From the NCBI GenBank assembly GCA_015680685.1, contig MNCI01006658.1, positions 15,892 to 47,574 of the forward strand: a stretch of DNA of 31,683 bases, read 5' to 3'. The number at the start of each line of letters is the position of its first letter. Within the stretch, counting starts at the first letter, position 1. This DNA comes from Gnetum montanum. Lineage: Eukaryota; Streptophyta; Gnetopsida; Gnetales; Gnetaceae. Below the pieces are notes generated by a model that was not told the DNA's origin, searched no databases, and saw nothing but the letters and a program-made list of their open reading frames with translations. The position numbers and the translations under genes are program-made. This document shows, piece by piece, positions 22,600 through 31,683 of this stretch.

Positions 22600-23014
22600 T
22601 AAATTTAAAAGGTGAAAAGACTACAAAGACATTATGGGATGATGTAGACAAAATTTATTAATCTAATTTCTATTCAAATAGATTACATCTTAGAAGAAAA
22701 TAATTCTTATTGAAGATATCTAATAATGTAACTATTGTATCTCATCTTATTACTCTTAATACCATAGTAAGTCATTTGTAATTAATAACTAGTAACATAA
22801 AAGAAGAGGATATATTTATTACTTTGTTGTAGTATCATCTTAAATCAGGAGATAATATTACTTAAAATATTACTAGTTAAAGTACCTACTTAACATTTGA
22901 AGAAGTTGTAGGATAGCTAATAATAGAAAAACTTTAAAGGAAGAGCTCTAAGCATGTACCAACTAAAGCACTAGTTATTAAAAGACTAGGTAAACAACAC
23001 TCACGTAAACCCTC
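22600..23014 (+). pseudogene. gag: gag of Ty1/copia element 4, N-terminal part
   Basis: The plus-strand frame shows TTKTLWDDVDKIY, then RLHLRRK, then VSHLITLNTIVSHL, EEDIFITLL.YHLKSGDNIT and LTFEEVVG..IIEKL.RKS. These follow the order of the UBN2-type copia gag (LW..L...Y, L...F, F..I...L, LPPSY-like, L....V...L..EE.R). Many nonsense codons are present and the N-terminus is missing or unrecognisable. It is interrupted at 23015 by a solo LTR and resumes at 23881. Confidence 0.75.
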
Positions 23015-23880
23015 TAATGAGTGGCTAAGTACCCATACACTCAACCATATGAATACGAGCATGTACGCACGATCCTGTCAGACTTCGCAGATGGACTAGT
23101 TGCGGTATTTAGATAGTTACACGTTGATCGCAATTCGTTGTCTTCTCACCTGGACTAGTATTTACTTTGTCACATATGGTTTAGTCGAAAGTGAGGTGAA
23201 TGATGGGATCCTAAACTAATGCTACTCCTAGAGACAATGGGGAACAATCTTAATTAAATTAATGGACAATGGAAAATGAAATCTATGCTAACCCTAAGTG
23301 CAATGAGCATTTGTCTTTAATCATCCGTATGCATCTTGGACCTCGTATACTACTTCTAGGATTATTGAGTGCACATTACTTGAGCACTCTTAGATACATT
23401 GCTGGGTTACCAAGTAGTTACACTTAAATGTTCATGATTAAGTCATACTCATCCACATTAATCAACAAGAAGTGTAAATGGCAATAAAGAAAATATGAAC
23501 TAAAAAGACAACGATAAATAATTAAAAATTAAAGTAATTAAAAGCTAAGTGAATGCTCCAATGATGGAGTAATCTCGATCTTTATTGCGGATCATGTGCA
23601 TGTCAAAGTACATCACACTCGAACAAAGGTTCCATACAATTACAATCATCACATTGTGGGCATGCACCGGGGAAAGAATTGAAACTAACTGAAAACTGAC
23701 AAAAAAACTCTACCCTAAGACTTACTAATGACTCCTCCCTTCTTGTGCACCCGAATGTTGTATTTATAGGCCTACACAAGAATCACAATATTGTGTATTC
23801 AATATCGTTATACAGGCTACGATATCACATACCTGATATTGAGGATCCAATATTGGGGCCTCGCAAACCACAATTCATCA
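23015..23880 (-). repeat. Solo LTR of the element 1/2 family, inside copia gag
   Basis: The 866-bp sequence starts TAATGAG and ends ATTCATCA on plus. It is homologous along its length and in the same orientation to 6836-7714. No primer site is seen to its left. The flanks are CCCTC (23010-23014) and CCCTA (23881-23885), a 4/5 target duplication. Copia gag continues on both sides, so this is a solo LTR left by recombination between the two LTRs of a former insertion. Confidence 0.8.
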
Positions 23881-23950
23881 CCCTATAATAAAAATAATAC
23901 TATCCAAGNTCACAATTCATCACCCTATAATAAAAATAATACTATCCAAG
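23870..23950. repeat. 39-40 bp identical pair around a single N (23909)
   Basis: The end of the solo LTR plus the first copia bases (to 23908) is repeated after the N. It is probably an unmerged contig overlap. The copia frame reads on from the second copy. Confidence 0.85.
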
Positions 23951-24275
23951 AAAGTTTTGGATGAAGCTCCCAGGAAAATGCCAAAGTGTAAGAATTGTCA
24001 AAAGTGTCATTATTTGAAAAGGAATTGTAAACTTTTGAAGAAAAATAAGAAATAGGCTAAATCTAGTTCTTCTAAAAAAGATGTTGAGGAAGAATTTCTA
24101 GACTTGTGTGTAATCACTATTGGAGATAATTCTAACAATGATTTCTAGTATGTTGATTCAAGTGATTCATATAACTTTATACCTCAAAAAGATTGGCTTT
24201 CAAAATACCATAAAGCTATGTCCACTTAATTTTTCCTTAGGAATAATAAAAATTATGTAGTAAAGAGCTATAATA
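23881..24275 (+). pseudogene. pol: Copia element 4: zinc knuckle and protease start
   Basis: One frame reads KMPKCKNCQKCHYLKRNCKL, a retroviral-type knuckle in which the residue at the expected His position is Tyr and a nearby Gly is His. After a KKNKK stretch it continues to YVDSSDSYNFIPQKDWLSKY. This matches the copia protease start (the usual form has DSGAS..M/I followed by ..DWF..Y), with the active-site DSG reading DSS. Three nonsense codons are visible. The sequence is lost into repeat DNA near 24275, so the integrase is missing. Confidence 0.75.
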
Positions 24276-25389
24276 AAGTATATCATCTCCATTGCATCAT
24301 CACTCCATCAATTATCATCATTTCATCAATTTTCATTTATCACCATCGCATCCATCACATTTGTTCATCATCTAATAATCAACAACAGTTACCAATTTTA
24401 TCATTAATAATTTATTCTATTTGTAATTGATCATCATCAACAATTCTATCAAAGTATTTTTTTATCAAATTCAATGCAGTATAGTTTCATCCACCTATTT
24501 GAAAATTTAAAATTCATTGAACTTGAATCAATCAGTTTATCCATAAAAATCAATTCTATCCATCCAATTTTTCATCTTAGATTATTTAGTAACTTGAGAC
24601 AACTATATTGAATCAGGTCTTTCTCAAATCCGATTTTAGAATTCAAAGATATTCAAGTTTTCTATAGTGCCATGACCTAACCATGACTTGTGGTAATGCA
24701 CCACAACTTGTACTATTTTCAAAATAAAACCAAAAGATCACCACTACTTGTAGCCATAGCATTGATTAAAAGAGGTCAATCATGACTCCACCATAACTCA
24801 TGATTGTCAACCATGACTCCTGGGATTATTCCAAGACTCATGGTAAATAATTTTAACAAAGCTAACAGTTCTAAGTGATAATATTTCAAGATAAATTTGA
24901 CTAATTAAATGAACTTTAATTGAGTTGAAATTTTGCAAACTAATAAATCATTTGAAAGGCTTTTCAATAAGTCCAAGATCACCTTAAACTCCAAATAACA
25001 AGGAAGATATGGGCTTTTAAATTTTATTAAAAAAAATATGACTTCTTCAGCACAACCCATAGTCAACTCATGATGTACATAACATGACTCATGGTCAACT
25101 TGTGGTCAAGCATCATGACTCGTGGTTAGCTCATGGTGAAGAACCATGACCCATGGTCAACTCTTGATATTCAAAAAGTAAAAATTCCTAACTATTATAT
25201 AATAACCATGACTCATGGTACATTTATGGTCTACTCATGGTATTTTTAGTATTCAATTTTTTTTATTTTTCATATACCATGATTCTTAGTCAACTTATGG
25301 TGGAGTGGCATATTTAATTTCAACTATTTAAAATACATTTCATCCAAATTTCAAAATTTCCTTGAAGGGATTCATCCCTTAGATCCCAA
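24276..25389. repeat. Repeat-rich block inside the copia element
   Basis: This block separates copia protease from copia RT, where integrase would be expected. 24280-24420 is CATCAT-like low-complexity DNA. 24670-25300 has at least ten scattered variants of ACCATGACTCATGGTCAAC, a partly palindromic motif also found in the LTR of element 3 (20590-20960). It is probably an LTR fragment of a Del/Tekay relative. No gene was seen. Confidence 0.5.
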
Positions 25390-26430
25390 CACTTAGCATT
25401 TAGACTCTGATAGTTTGTGTATTAGTGATGCTTTTGAAACCTATAAAGTAGCTTGTAATTCATAAGTTAGCAAACCTTGTAAAAATGATGTAGATGAGAA
25501 AATGAAATCAGTAATAAAAAACAAGATGTGAAATCTTGTTAACTTCTCCTAGAAGAAATCCAATTGGTTTTAAATGGCTCTTTAAGATAAAATAAGAAGT
25601 GTATGAGGCAAGAGTAGTGGCTAAAGGATACTTATAAAAGGAGAGTAATGATTATGAACAATTTTTTGTACCTATAGTAAAGATAACCTCTATAATAATT
25701 TTGTTGTCTTTTTTAAATAATTAAAATCTTGAGCTTGGTTACATGGATTTCAAAACTACTTTTATTCATGGGTATCTTGATGAAAAAATCTACATGCAAC
25801 AACCTAAAGGTTATGTGTTAAAGGCAAGGAAAACATATGATGTCACTTGCTAAAATCCTTATCTAAGTAGAAATAATCTCATAGGATGTGTTATAATAAA
25901 TTTGATGCTTTTATGTTAAGTTTTGGTTTTATAGGGGTTGATAGTAATCCTTGCATGTATTTAAAGAAGGAATCACAAACTTGTTTCATATTGCTATTGT
26001 ATATTGATGATATGTTAATGGTAGAAAATAACATTAAAGCTAAAATATTAGTTGTTATCTAAGTTTGAGATAGACCTTGGTGCCCTAAAGAAAATCTTGG
26101 GCATAGAAATTAAAAGAGATAAAAAACAGAAATCCTTATAGCTTGGTTAATCTACATGTGTTAATAAAATTTTGGAAAAAATCCAATATGCAATATTGTA
26201 AGTTAGCAAACACTTCATTATTTATGGGCATGATGAAATTCAGGTAATGAACAAAATCCGCTATGCTAATATTGTTGGTAGTCTCATGTATGTAATGGTT
26301 TATACATGACTTGATATTGCATGTGCAAGAGAAGTTATAAGTAGGTATATGTCTAACTTTAAAAAGCAATATTGGATATCTATTAAAATAATTTTGAGAT
26401 ATATTTGAGGTGCCACTAATTCTTCCATTT
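25390..26430 (+). pseudogene. pol: RT and RNase H region of copia element 4
   Basis: The RT reads NPIGFKWLFKIK.EVYEARVVAKGYL, DYEQFFVPIVKITSI, then LELGYMDFKTTFIHG and YLDEKIYMQQPKGYV (25532-25830). The catalytic box is LLYIDDML (YIDDM at 26000-26014), with both Asp intact. Downstream are EIDLGALKKILGIEI-like sequence and RYANIVGSLMYVMVYT.LDIACA (26260-26325), then SRYMSNFKKQYW and LRYI.GATNSSI (to 26430). This is the canonical order at the end of copia RT leading to RNase H. The RNase H body is missing. The open stretch on the minus strand at 26578-26300 is a shadow. Confidence 0.88.
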
Positions 26431-26798
26431 GTTTCTCCTTAATGTCCACTTTCTTGTAGTGAAGTCTCTTTTTGTCATTTTTTTTGAGTGTTCTATTACA
26501 CATCATGCTTGGAAATGGACATTTAGAATTTGTAACAACTTTTAACCAATCATTAATAAAATCATTATTGGTGATCAACCTCCTTTGTCTACTTTCTTCC
26601 TTTGCATTTGAAAGTATCTTTGACTACTTGTTCTCTACTTTATTTGGAAGCTTCAATATGCAAGAGCATAACTATGACCTCTCCTTAGAAGTTAAATATC
26701 ATATTCCTAAAGATGTTGCTTTTCAACTATAACCTCAAGAAAAAAAATCCTACTAAAAGCTCAATAATTAATTTATTTTTTACAGTATTAATTTCTTT

Positions 26799-26860
26799 TT
26801 GTTTTGGAGACCCAAGGATGAGCTTCTATTTGTTTTGGAGGCCCCAAGATGAACTTCTAT
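26799..26860 (+). repeat. 31-bp tandem duplication
   Basis: Units 26799-26829 and 26830-26860 both begin TTGTTTTGGAG and end ACTTCTAT or GCTTCTAT, with a few differences. Confidence 0.8.
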
Positions 26861-27126
26861 TATTATTTGTTCATTATTTCTAATTGATGTTTTTTTCTTG
26901 AGAGAGAGTTTTCTCCTTCTCTTTACAAGAAACCCTTTAGTAAGCACCGATAACCTATGAGGATGCTTCTATCTTTTTTCTATCCTAGAGGGGAGGTTTT
27001 TTAAGATTGGTTATACAAATGAAAAAGTGCAAAGACATCTTCAAAACCATCCAACTTTTTCTTTAGGCTCTCTCTTCATTGATTTAATGTACTTAGAATT
27101 TTTTAATAGTATTATTCATTTTTTTA

Positions 27127-27218
27127 GGGTCCAACACCTCCCCTCTCTTAGTAGCACATCGATGTAAGACANTGGGTCCAACACCTCCCCTCTCTTAGTA
27201 GCACATCGATGTAAGACA
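27127..27218. repeat. 45-bp identical pair around a single N (27172)
   Basis: The 45 bases ending at 27171 recur after the N, with the same layout as the three other single-N sites. Confidence 0.85.
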
Positions 27219-27327
27219 CTTTTATAAAAAGGCTATTATAAAAAATATTTAGTTTTAATTAAAAATAAACCTGGAGTTCCATTTTGATGATGAAAAAGTA
27301 CAAGCAATATGACTTGGGTATAGATAG

Positions 27328-28346
27328 AGTCTTGATGAGCAACGAGTACCTCCTACACCCAACCATACAAATCACAAATATTCACATGCAATTCATTTGA
27401 ATTCCATGGATGGAACTAGTATGGTATCTAAATTGTTTAGATTTAATCGTAGGTTGTTGTCTTTCCACATGGACTAGTAATAGCTTAGTTATGTATAGTT
27501 TAGTCCAAAGTGAGTCATTTGATTATTGATGTTGTGCGGCCCTTAAACTAACTGGATAATAATGTAGAAATTAATTATTTAAACTAATTAATAGCAAAAA
27601 GATAAATCCTAAACTATCCTAAGGGCAATGAGTGTCCATTCTCAGCTTCCCATAGACATCCTGAACTCACATATCCATTGCTGGAATTGCCAAGTTTTAT
27701 GCTACTAGCAAACTGAGTAATAACACTACTGGGATTACCAAGCAAATATGTGTTTACATTTGAAACTGGTCATGCTCATTCCATTGATTGATTAACTTGC
27801 ATGGAAATGTAAATAGTAACTAATTACATAGAAAATAAATTGCATTGAAAGTAAATCTATTCTAAGTCAAAGTGCTGCAATAAATAGGAATCAATCTCAA
27901 TCTTATTGTTGTTCATAGAATGTGTCTAGGTACAATGCCACTCAAATAAGACGTCGTACAACTAACTCAAATCCACACTGCAGGCACTTGCTGACTATTC
28001 TCTAGGATTATAGAATGACATTGTAAGAGTCTGGCTACACCATTGACCAAATTGTGTCAAATATGCAGCAAGTGCTTGCATATTTATAGGTAAATATAGG
28101 CATTGTATCAATGAGGATGTGTTAACACATTTAATTACGTCCATGAGGATGTGTCGATGTGGATGCATTGATGGGGATGCATTGATGAGGATGCATTGAT
28201 GGGGATGTATCAATGAGGTTGCATCAACGCATCTAAGATGTGTTGCCCATTAATGCATTAATGCATTTTCATCCATACATTTGGGTTGATGCATCAACGG
28301 GAATGCATTGACGAAGTAGCTCAAGATATCATGTCTCATCAAGTCT
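27328..28346 (-). repeat. Solo LTR of the element 1/2 family with perfect target duplication
   Basis: The LTR spans 27333-28341 (1009 bp), begins TGATGAG and ends CTCATCA, and is flanked on both sides by AGTCT (27328-27332 and 28342-28346). It shares with the other three LTRs the segments around ATGGAACTAGT, CTGGGATTACCAAG and the TATA box at 28082-28088 (minus). No internal sequence adjoins it. It looks like the youngest or best-preserved LTR of the family here. Confidence 0.88.
28149..28218 (-). repeat. 14-bp tandem repeats in U3 of the solo LTR
   Basis: Five units of ATGCATTGATGGGG type sit upstream (in minus-strand transcription direction) of the TATA box. They occupy the place of the 39-bp repeats in element 2's LTR. 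Confidence 0.75.
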
Positions 28347-29220
28347 TAAATGCTCTATGAATAGAATGTTATGTAATTATATGTTCAAAATACAAAATAA
28401 ACTAAGCATGATCAACTATTCATGGTGAACATCATATATAAGAAAACAAAAATATTTGGAGGTAATTGGATTTCAACATTCTATCATTAATTATATAAAA
28501 GATCTCTGTTTTAGAATAAATACTAGCAATCAATAAAAGATATAACACTTTGACAAAATACTCTAACAAGCATGTTATATTCACTTTATCTAAAACTTTA
28601 TCTCAATCTTATTATTTAACATATAGAATATACAAAAAATTATTAAAATGTATTTAAAAACTTTAAATTACATAATTGAATCTATGAAAAAATTTTGATA
28701 GATTGCATTATAATAGGCTAATCATTTTTAAAAGGGATAAAACTTTAAAAGTTTTAAATTACATTATTCAAATTACCTAAAAAATAAGAATGTTTCATGG
28801 CTCTATAAAAATTTTAAGGAACAGAGTTTTTTATTTGTAAATTTTAATATGTTTAACACAAGCTATTCTTGTTTTTCCTATAACTACTTTGTGTTAATGA
28901 GGGTTTTTAAGGATAAATTGAATTAAAATTAAAGAAATGTTTGAATTGTGTTTAAATACTTTTCATGATTCGATGTTTGTAACTTTGAGTATTTCTTAAA
29001 ATGCTGTACAAAATGGATTGTGTTTTTAATCAATAGAAAGACATAAAAGATTAAAGATTCTTGGATTAATATAAAATATATCAAATGTTATTGTTATGTA
29101 CTTTCAATTTAAATTAAAGTTTGTTTATCATGTAAAAATAAAATAAAATAAAATTTATAAATAACATTATATTTTTCTTAAGGGGTAGGAGAAGTCATCT
29201 ATAAATTCCTAATATTTCTT
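28347..29220. other. AT-rich DNA, no feature seen
   Basis: Very AT-rich on both strands. No reading frame, repeat array or retroelement motif could be recognised. Confidence 0.6.
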
Positions 29221-29300
29221 TTATCCTAGTTGAAGAAAAAGCTTAACATTCATAAAATATCCTTAATATTGAAGTCCTTTGGAGACATCAAAGGCGGAAG

Positions 29301-29332
29301 TATCGCTTTACTTTCTTATCGCTTTACTTTCT
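29301..29332 (+). repeat. 16-bp tandem duplication
   Basis: TATCGCTTTACTTTCT occurs twice without interruption (29301-29316 and 29317-29332). Confidence 0.9.
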
Positions 29333-29477
29333 TCATATGTAAGGAACGGCACATTTGTTATATCATGTCTGTGGAATGGACGGTATACCACAATGAATGC
29401 AAATTCATCTGAAAATGCCGCGCTCCACCGTCTCTGGTCCGACATTAAAATGCTTAGCAAAAAATGCACAAAAATGA

Positions 29478-29760
29478 GGTTTCAAGGCTTGTGTTACGGG
29501 CAACGGTATTTGCTACCGAAGTCATGAAACCTACGCAAGAAAGAAGTGGGCAGAAGCAGCTGGAGAAGAGGTTGCCCTCCTTCACATTGTACAGTAAAAT
29601 TTCAAGGATAAATTTTCCAAATCAGTTTCTTCTTCTTCTTTTATTAATGACATTTCTAATTTCTTTTGCAGGGCTTGCTGGAGAAGGATCTGGCGAAGAT
29701 TGTGCATGTTTTGATTGAAACCATCATGACCCACAGAAATTTAGGGTTCCCCAAAATCAG
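29478..29760 (+). other. Candidate exon pair of an unidentified gene
   Basis: A stretch reading CYRSHETYARKKWAEAAGEE then VALLHI (29511-29588) is followed by a possible donor at 29589 (GTACAG). A pyrimidine-rich tract with TTTTGCAG acceptor (ending 29671) leads into GLLEKDLAKIVHVLIETIMT and HRNLGFPKI (29672-29760). Joined this way the frame is kept and the protein would be helical and charged. The donor is weak; a better-looking donor six bases later (GTAAAA) would change the frame. Two other plus-strand frames are also open across parts of this region, so coding is not established. No family recognised. Confidence 0.25.
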
Positions 29761-29794
29761 GTATCCAAAGCTTTTTCTTCTCCTTCTGTCCGGT

Positions 29795-29876
29795 AAGATT
29801 TGAGGCATCGGTCGGTCATCGTTGGTGAAAGTATTAAGATTTGAGGCATCGGTCGGTCATCGTTGGTGAAAGTATT
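29795..29876 (+). repeat. 41-bp perfect tandem duplication
   Basis: 29795-29835 and 29836-29876 are identical. Unlike the other four paired copies there is no N between them. It could be a recent real duplication or a contig overlap joined without a gap character. Confidence 0.85.
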
Positions 29877-31683
29877 TATTGTGGTAGCATTGCCATTTCT
29901 AAAAGATTAGCAACGACAAACGCTGCCTTCAATGCTCTTCCTGCACCGTTGGGAGCATTGGGAGCATTGGTAGAGTCAATCTTGCTGTCTCAGATTCATG
30001 TACTTAGTTGCTTTATTTTCAAACTTCCGTATCAGTCAATATTGAAAGTTTTTCCGCTTATTTTTTAAAAGGAGAACTACTCATGGACTGGAAAGAAGTA
30101 TCGGACCTTACTCCAGCAAGCATGATAAATTGCTTGTTGGTGAAAGAGCTTTTTCGTTCGGGCATTCTTTGACAAAGGCCTTCAGCTCCGCGCACACAAT
30201 GATTTGTACTTCACTGGATAGTCAAGATTTGAATATCTATTGAAAAAAAAATACCTTATTACCATGGTCTTAATTCTGCAAGGTCCTACTATACTGTATC
30301 CCATGTCAATTTCAGAACTATTCTTGTGTTTGTATTCTAAAATTTTGCATAATGTAGACAAATTATATGAACCTTGAAAGATTTCGGAACTAAAATTTTG
30401 CTTAATGTAGATGCTAGGAAGATGAAGGATCATTCTTGTTTCTCATCTGAAACATAGAATTGTTTTTTAGTTTTCCACATCTTGGATTTTGTAAAATCGG
30501 ACACGAGTGTGAAGGCCCAGCACATCAGGTAATTATAAATGCATAATCAAATATTATTTCATTGTCCAAGATAGACGGTGGAAAACGTTGGTAACTTTTC
30601 AGAAGACACAGGAAGTTTGTGAAAATGTTTTTCAGTGACATTAATAAAGAAGCCTTTGGTGAAATCTACATCGCACATAAAACAGGGCACCCTTACCATC
30701 AGTGGCAGATCACATAAGAAGCAGACAAATGTAACCTGGTTCTTAGAAACGCGGATCTTTTCCGCAAAGAAGACTCCGCTAGCTGGGTACATAAACAAGA
30801 AAGGCTAGCTGCCAAACCCACATGAAACCTTCAACTGCCACGGTAGCCGAACATTCAGATTTACAACATTGGACTTATAAATCTCTCTCTTCTATTGGTT
30901 CTTTTAGTTTTGGCTTTTGTTTGTTTTTTATCATTAACTCATTTTTGCTTTCTTTGGAAGAAGCTGGATGTGAAATCATTTCTATCTTATCATTAACTCA
31001 TTTTAAGCTCTGGTATTGCTGCTTATTATTTTAGGTATTTTGGAAAGTTAAATTTACAATCTTAAATATATACCCATGGTGACATTTCTTTTAAGCAATT
31101 TAGGATTTTAAAGGTTTTTCAGGTAACTTCCCTAATTCTAAAATTTACAGGGATACTTTTAATACATATGCTTAGACAAAACTGAATTTTTAATTGTCCA
31201 AAGAGTTTGGAAGAACATTTAGGGAGGCATGCAAATCAGAATAACCATCTAAGAAATGTTCATCACAGCCATGCAGCTTGTTCCAAAATAGATTAGAAAA
31301 AACACTTTATTTTACATTTTATCATTTAACTGTTCAAATTTGCTATTCTAAAATTTATAGACAATGAAAAGCATTTATCCTCCTTTAAATGCATGTCAAC
31401 TACTTGAGCTCTTTTTCCACCATTTGCTTCCATTAAAAGATCATTATTAAGGGATGTTTATAAAATATATTGCCCGTTGAAATTGGCCTTTGCCTGAAGT
31501 TTCAAGAATGCATAAAAATGGTTTGGGTGTGTTTTCAAGGGCACCTTTTCTCAACCAGCTTCTTCTGTTGATTTATGTATCTTAGCTTCACAAAGAAGAG
31601 CTTACGTGGCAAAACATGGTAATGTTACTTAGGTAGTAAATGGTTGTGTAATAGATTGCTTGTTTCCCCTTTAATTTTTTTTT

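Larger units (their letters stand above)
26431..27327. other. Unassigned stretch after the copia fragment
   Basis: There is an 86-codon plus-strand reading frame at 26472-26732 with no recognisable family and hydrophobic, AT-driven composition; I do not call it a gene. The stretch holds a 31-bp tandem pair and a contig-end duplication. It may contain the decayed 3' end of the copia element. Confidence 0.4.
29221..31683. other. Segment of different texture, possible host-gene surroundings
   Basis: Local GC content is higher in parts (29380-29780, 29880-30000, 30100-30200, 30550-30840) and no retroelement motif was found. There are splice-site-like sequences (TTTCTTTTGCAG at 29660-29671 and CCGGTAAG at 29790-29797). 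There are short open stretches on both strands, but none can be assigned to a family. From 30850 on the DNA is AT-rich again. Confidence 0.35.

Noticed and set aside
24660-25310. CRISPR-like or satellite array
   Set aside because: Motif copies are degenerate and irregularly spaced, and the setting is a plant retroelement block.
26472-26732. 86-codon plus-strand frame as a gene
   Set aside because: AT-rich, hydrophobic, no recognisable family, no regulatory context, directly after a truncated copia fragment.
30559-30798. 79-codon minus-strand frame, and a competing plus-strand open stretch at the same place
   Set aside because: Both strands are open over much of this region and neither product resembles a known family, so strand and coding status cannot be decided.

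Overview
The window looks like intergenic DNA from a large plant genome. I see no intact gene and no RNA gene. Almost everything up to about 28.3 kb is old, nested LTR-retrotransposon sequence of plant type: Ty3/gypsy with a tRNA-Asp-type primer site, a Del/Tekay-like Ty3/gypsy, and Ty1/copia. The strong decay and AT-richness would fit a gymnosperm, but that is a guess and not demonstrated.

Layout. (1) 1-7714, minus strand: element 1, a gypsy element that runs off the left edge. It has a 5' LTR (6836-7714), a tRNA-Asp-like primer-binding site (6817-6834), a gag frame of about 720 codons with a zinc knuckle (6576-4408), a spacer, and a coiled-coil-like accessory ORF (2301 to <1). No protease, RT or integrase is recognisable between gag and the accessory ORF. 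(2) 7715-15055, plus strand: element 2, a relative of element 1 whose left part is cut off by element 1. It has integrase (7716-8830), a spacer, the same accessory ORF (11028-13866) and a 3' LTR (14109-15055). (3) 15056-22197, minus strand: element 3, a Del/Tekay-like gypsy with a long 5' LTR, a tRNA-Met-type primer site, gag, protease, RT, RNase H and a fragment of integrase. Only the first ~450 bp of its 3' LTR are present, because element 2 sits in it. (4) 22198-26430, plus strand: remains of a Ty1/copia element (gag, zinc knuckle, protease, RT, RNase H). It is split by a solo LTR of the element 1/2 family (23015-23880) and by a ~1.1 kb repeat-rich block. (5) 27333-28341: another solo LTR of the element 1/2 family with a perfect 5-bp target duplication. 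(6) 28347-31683: AT-rich DNA, then from about 29.2 kb a segment of different texture with possible exon-like stretches that I cannot identify.

The inferred insertion order is: element 3 first, element 2 into its 3' LTR, element 1 into the integrase of element 2. Coding frames are broken mostly by nonsense codons rather than frameshifts, and both primer-binding sites and two zinc knuckles carry G-to-A or C-to-T type changes. This fits decay by deamination of methylated cytosines. Four isolated N characters are each flanked by near-identical 39-79 bp copies and look like unmerged contig ends. A 345-base N run covers the integrase/3' LTR junction of element 3.

The most interesting point is a Ty3/gypsy family with an accessory ORF preceded by a TATA-containing spacer that weakly resembles the family's own LTR promoter. 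One member appears to keep gag and the accessory ORF but no pol.
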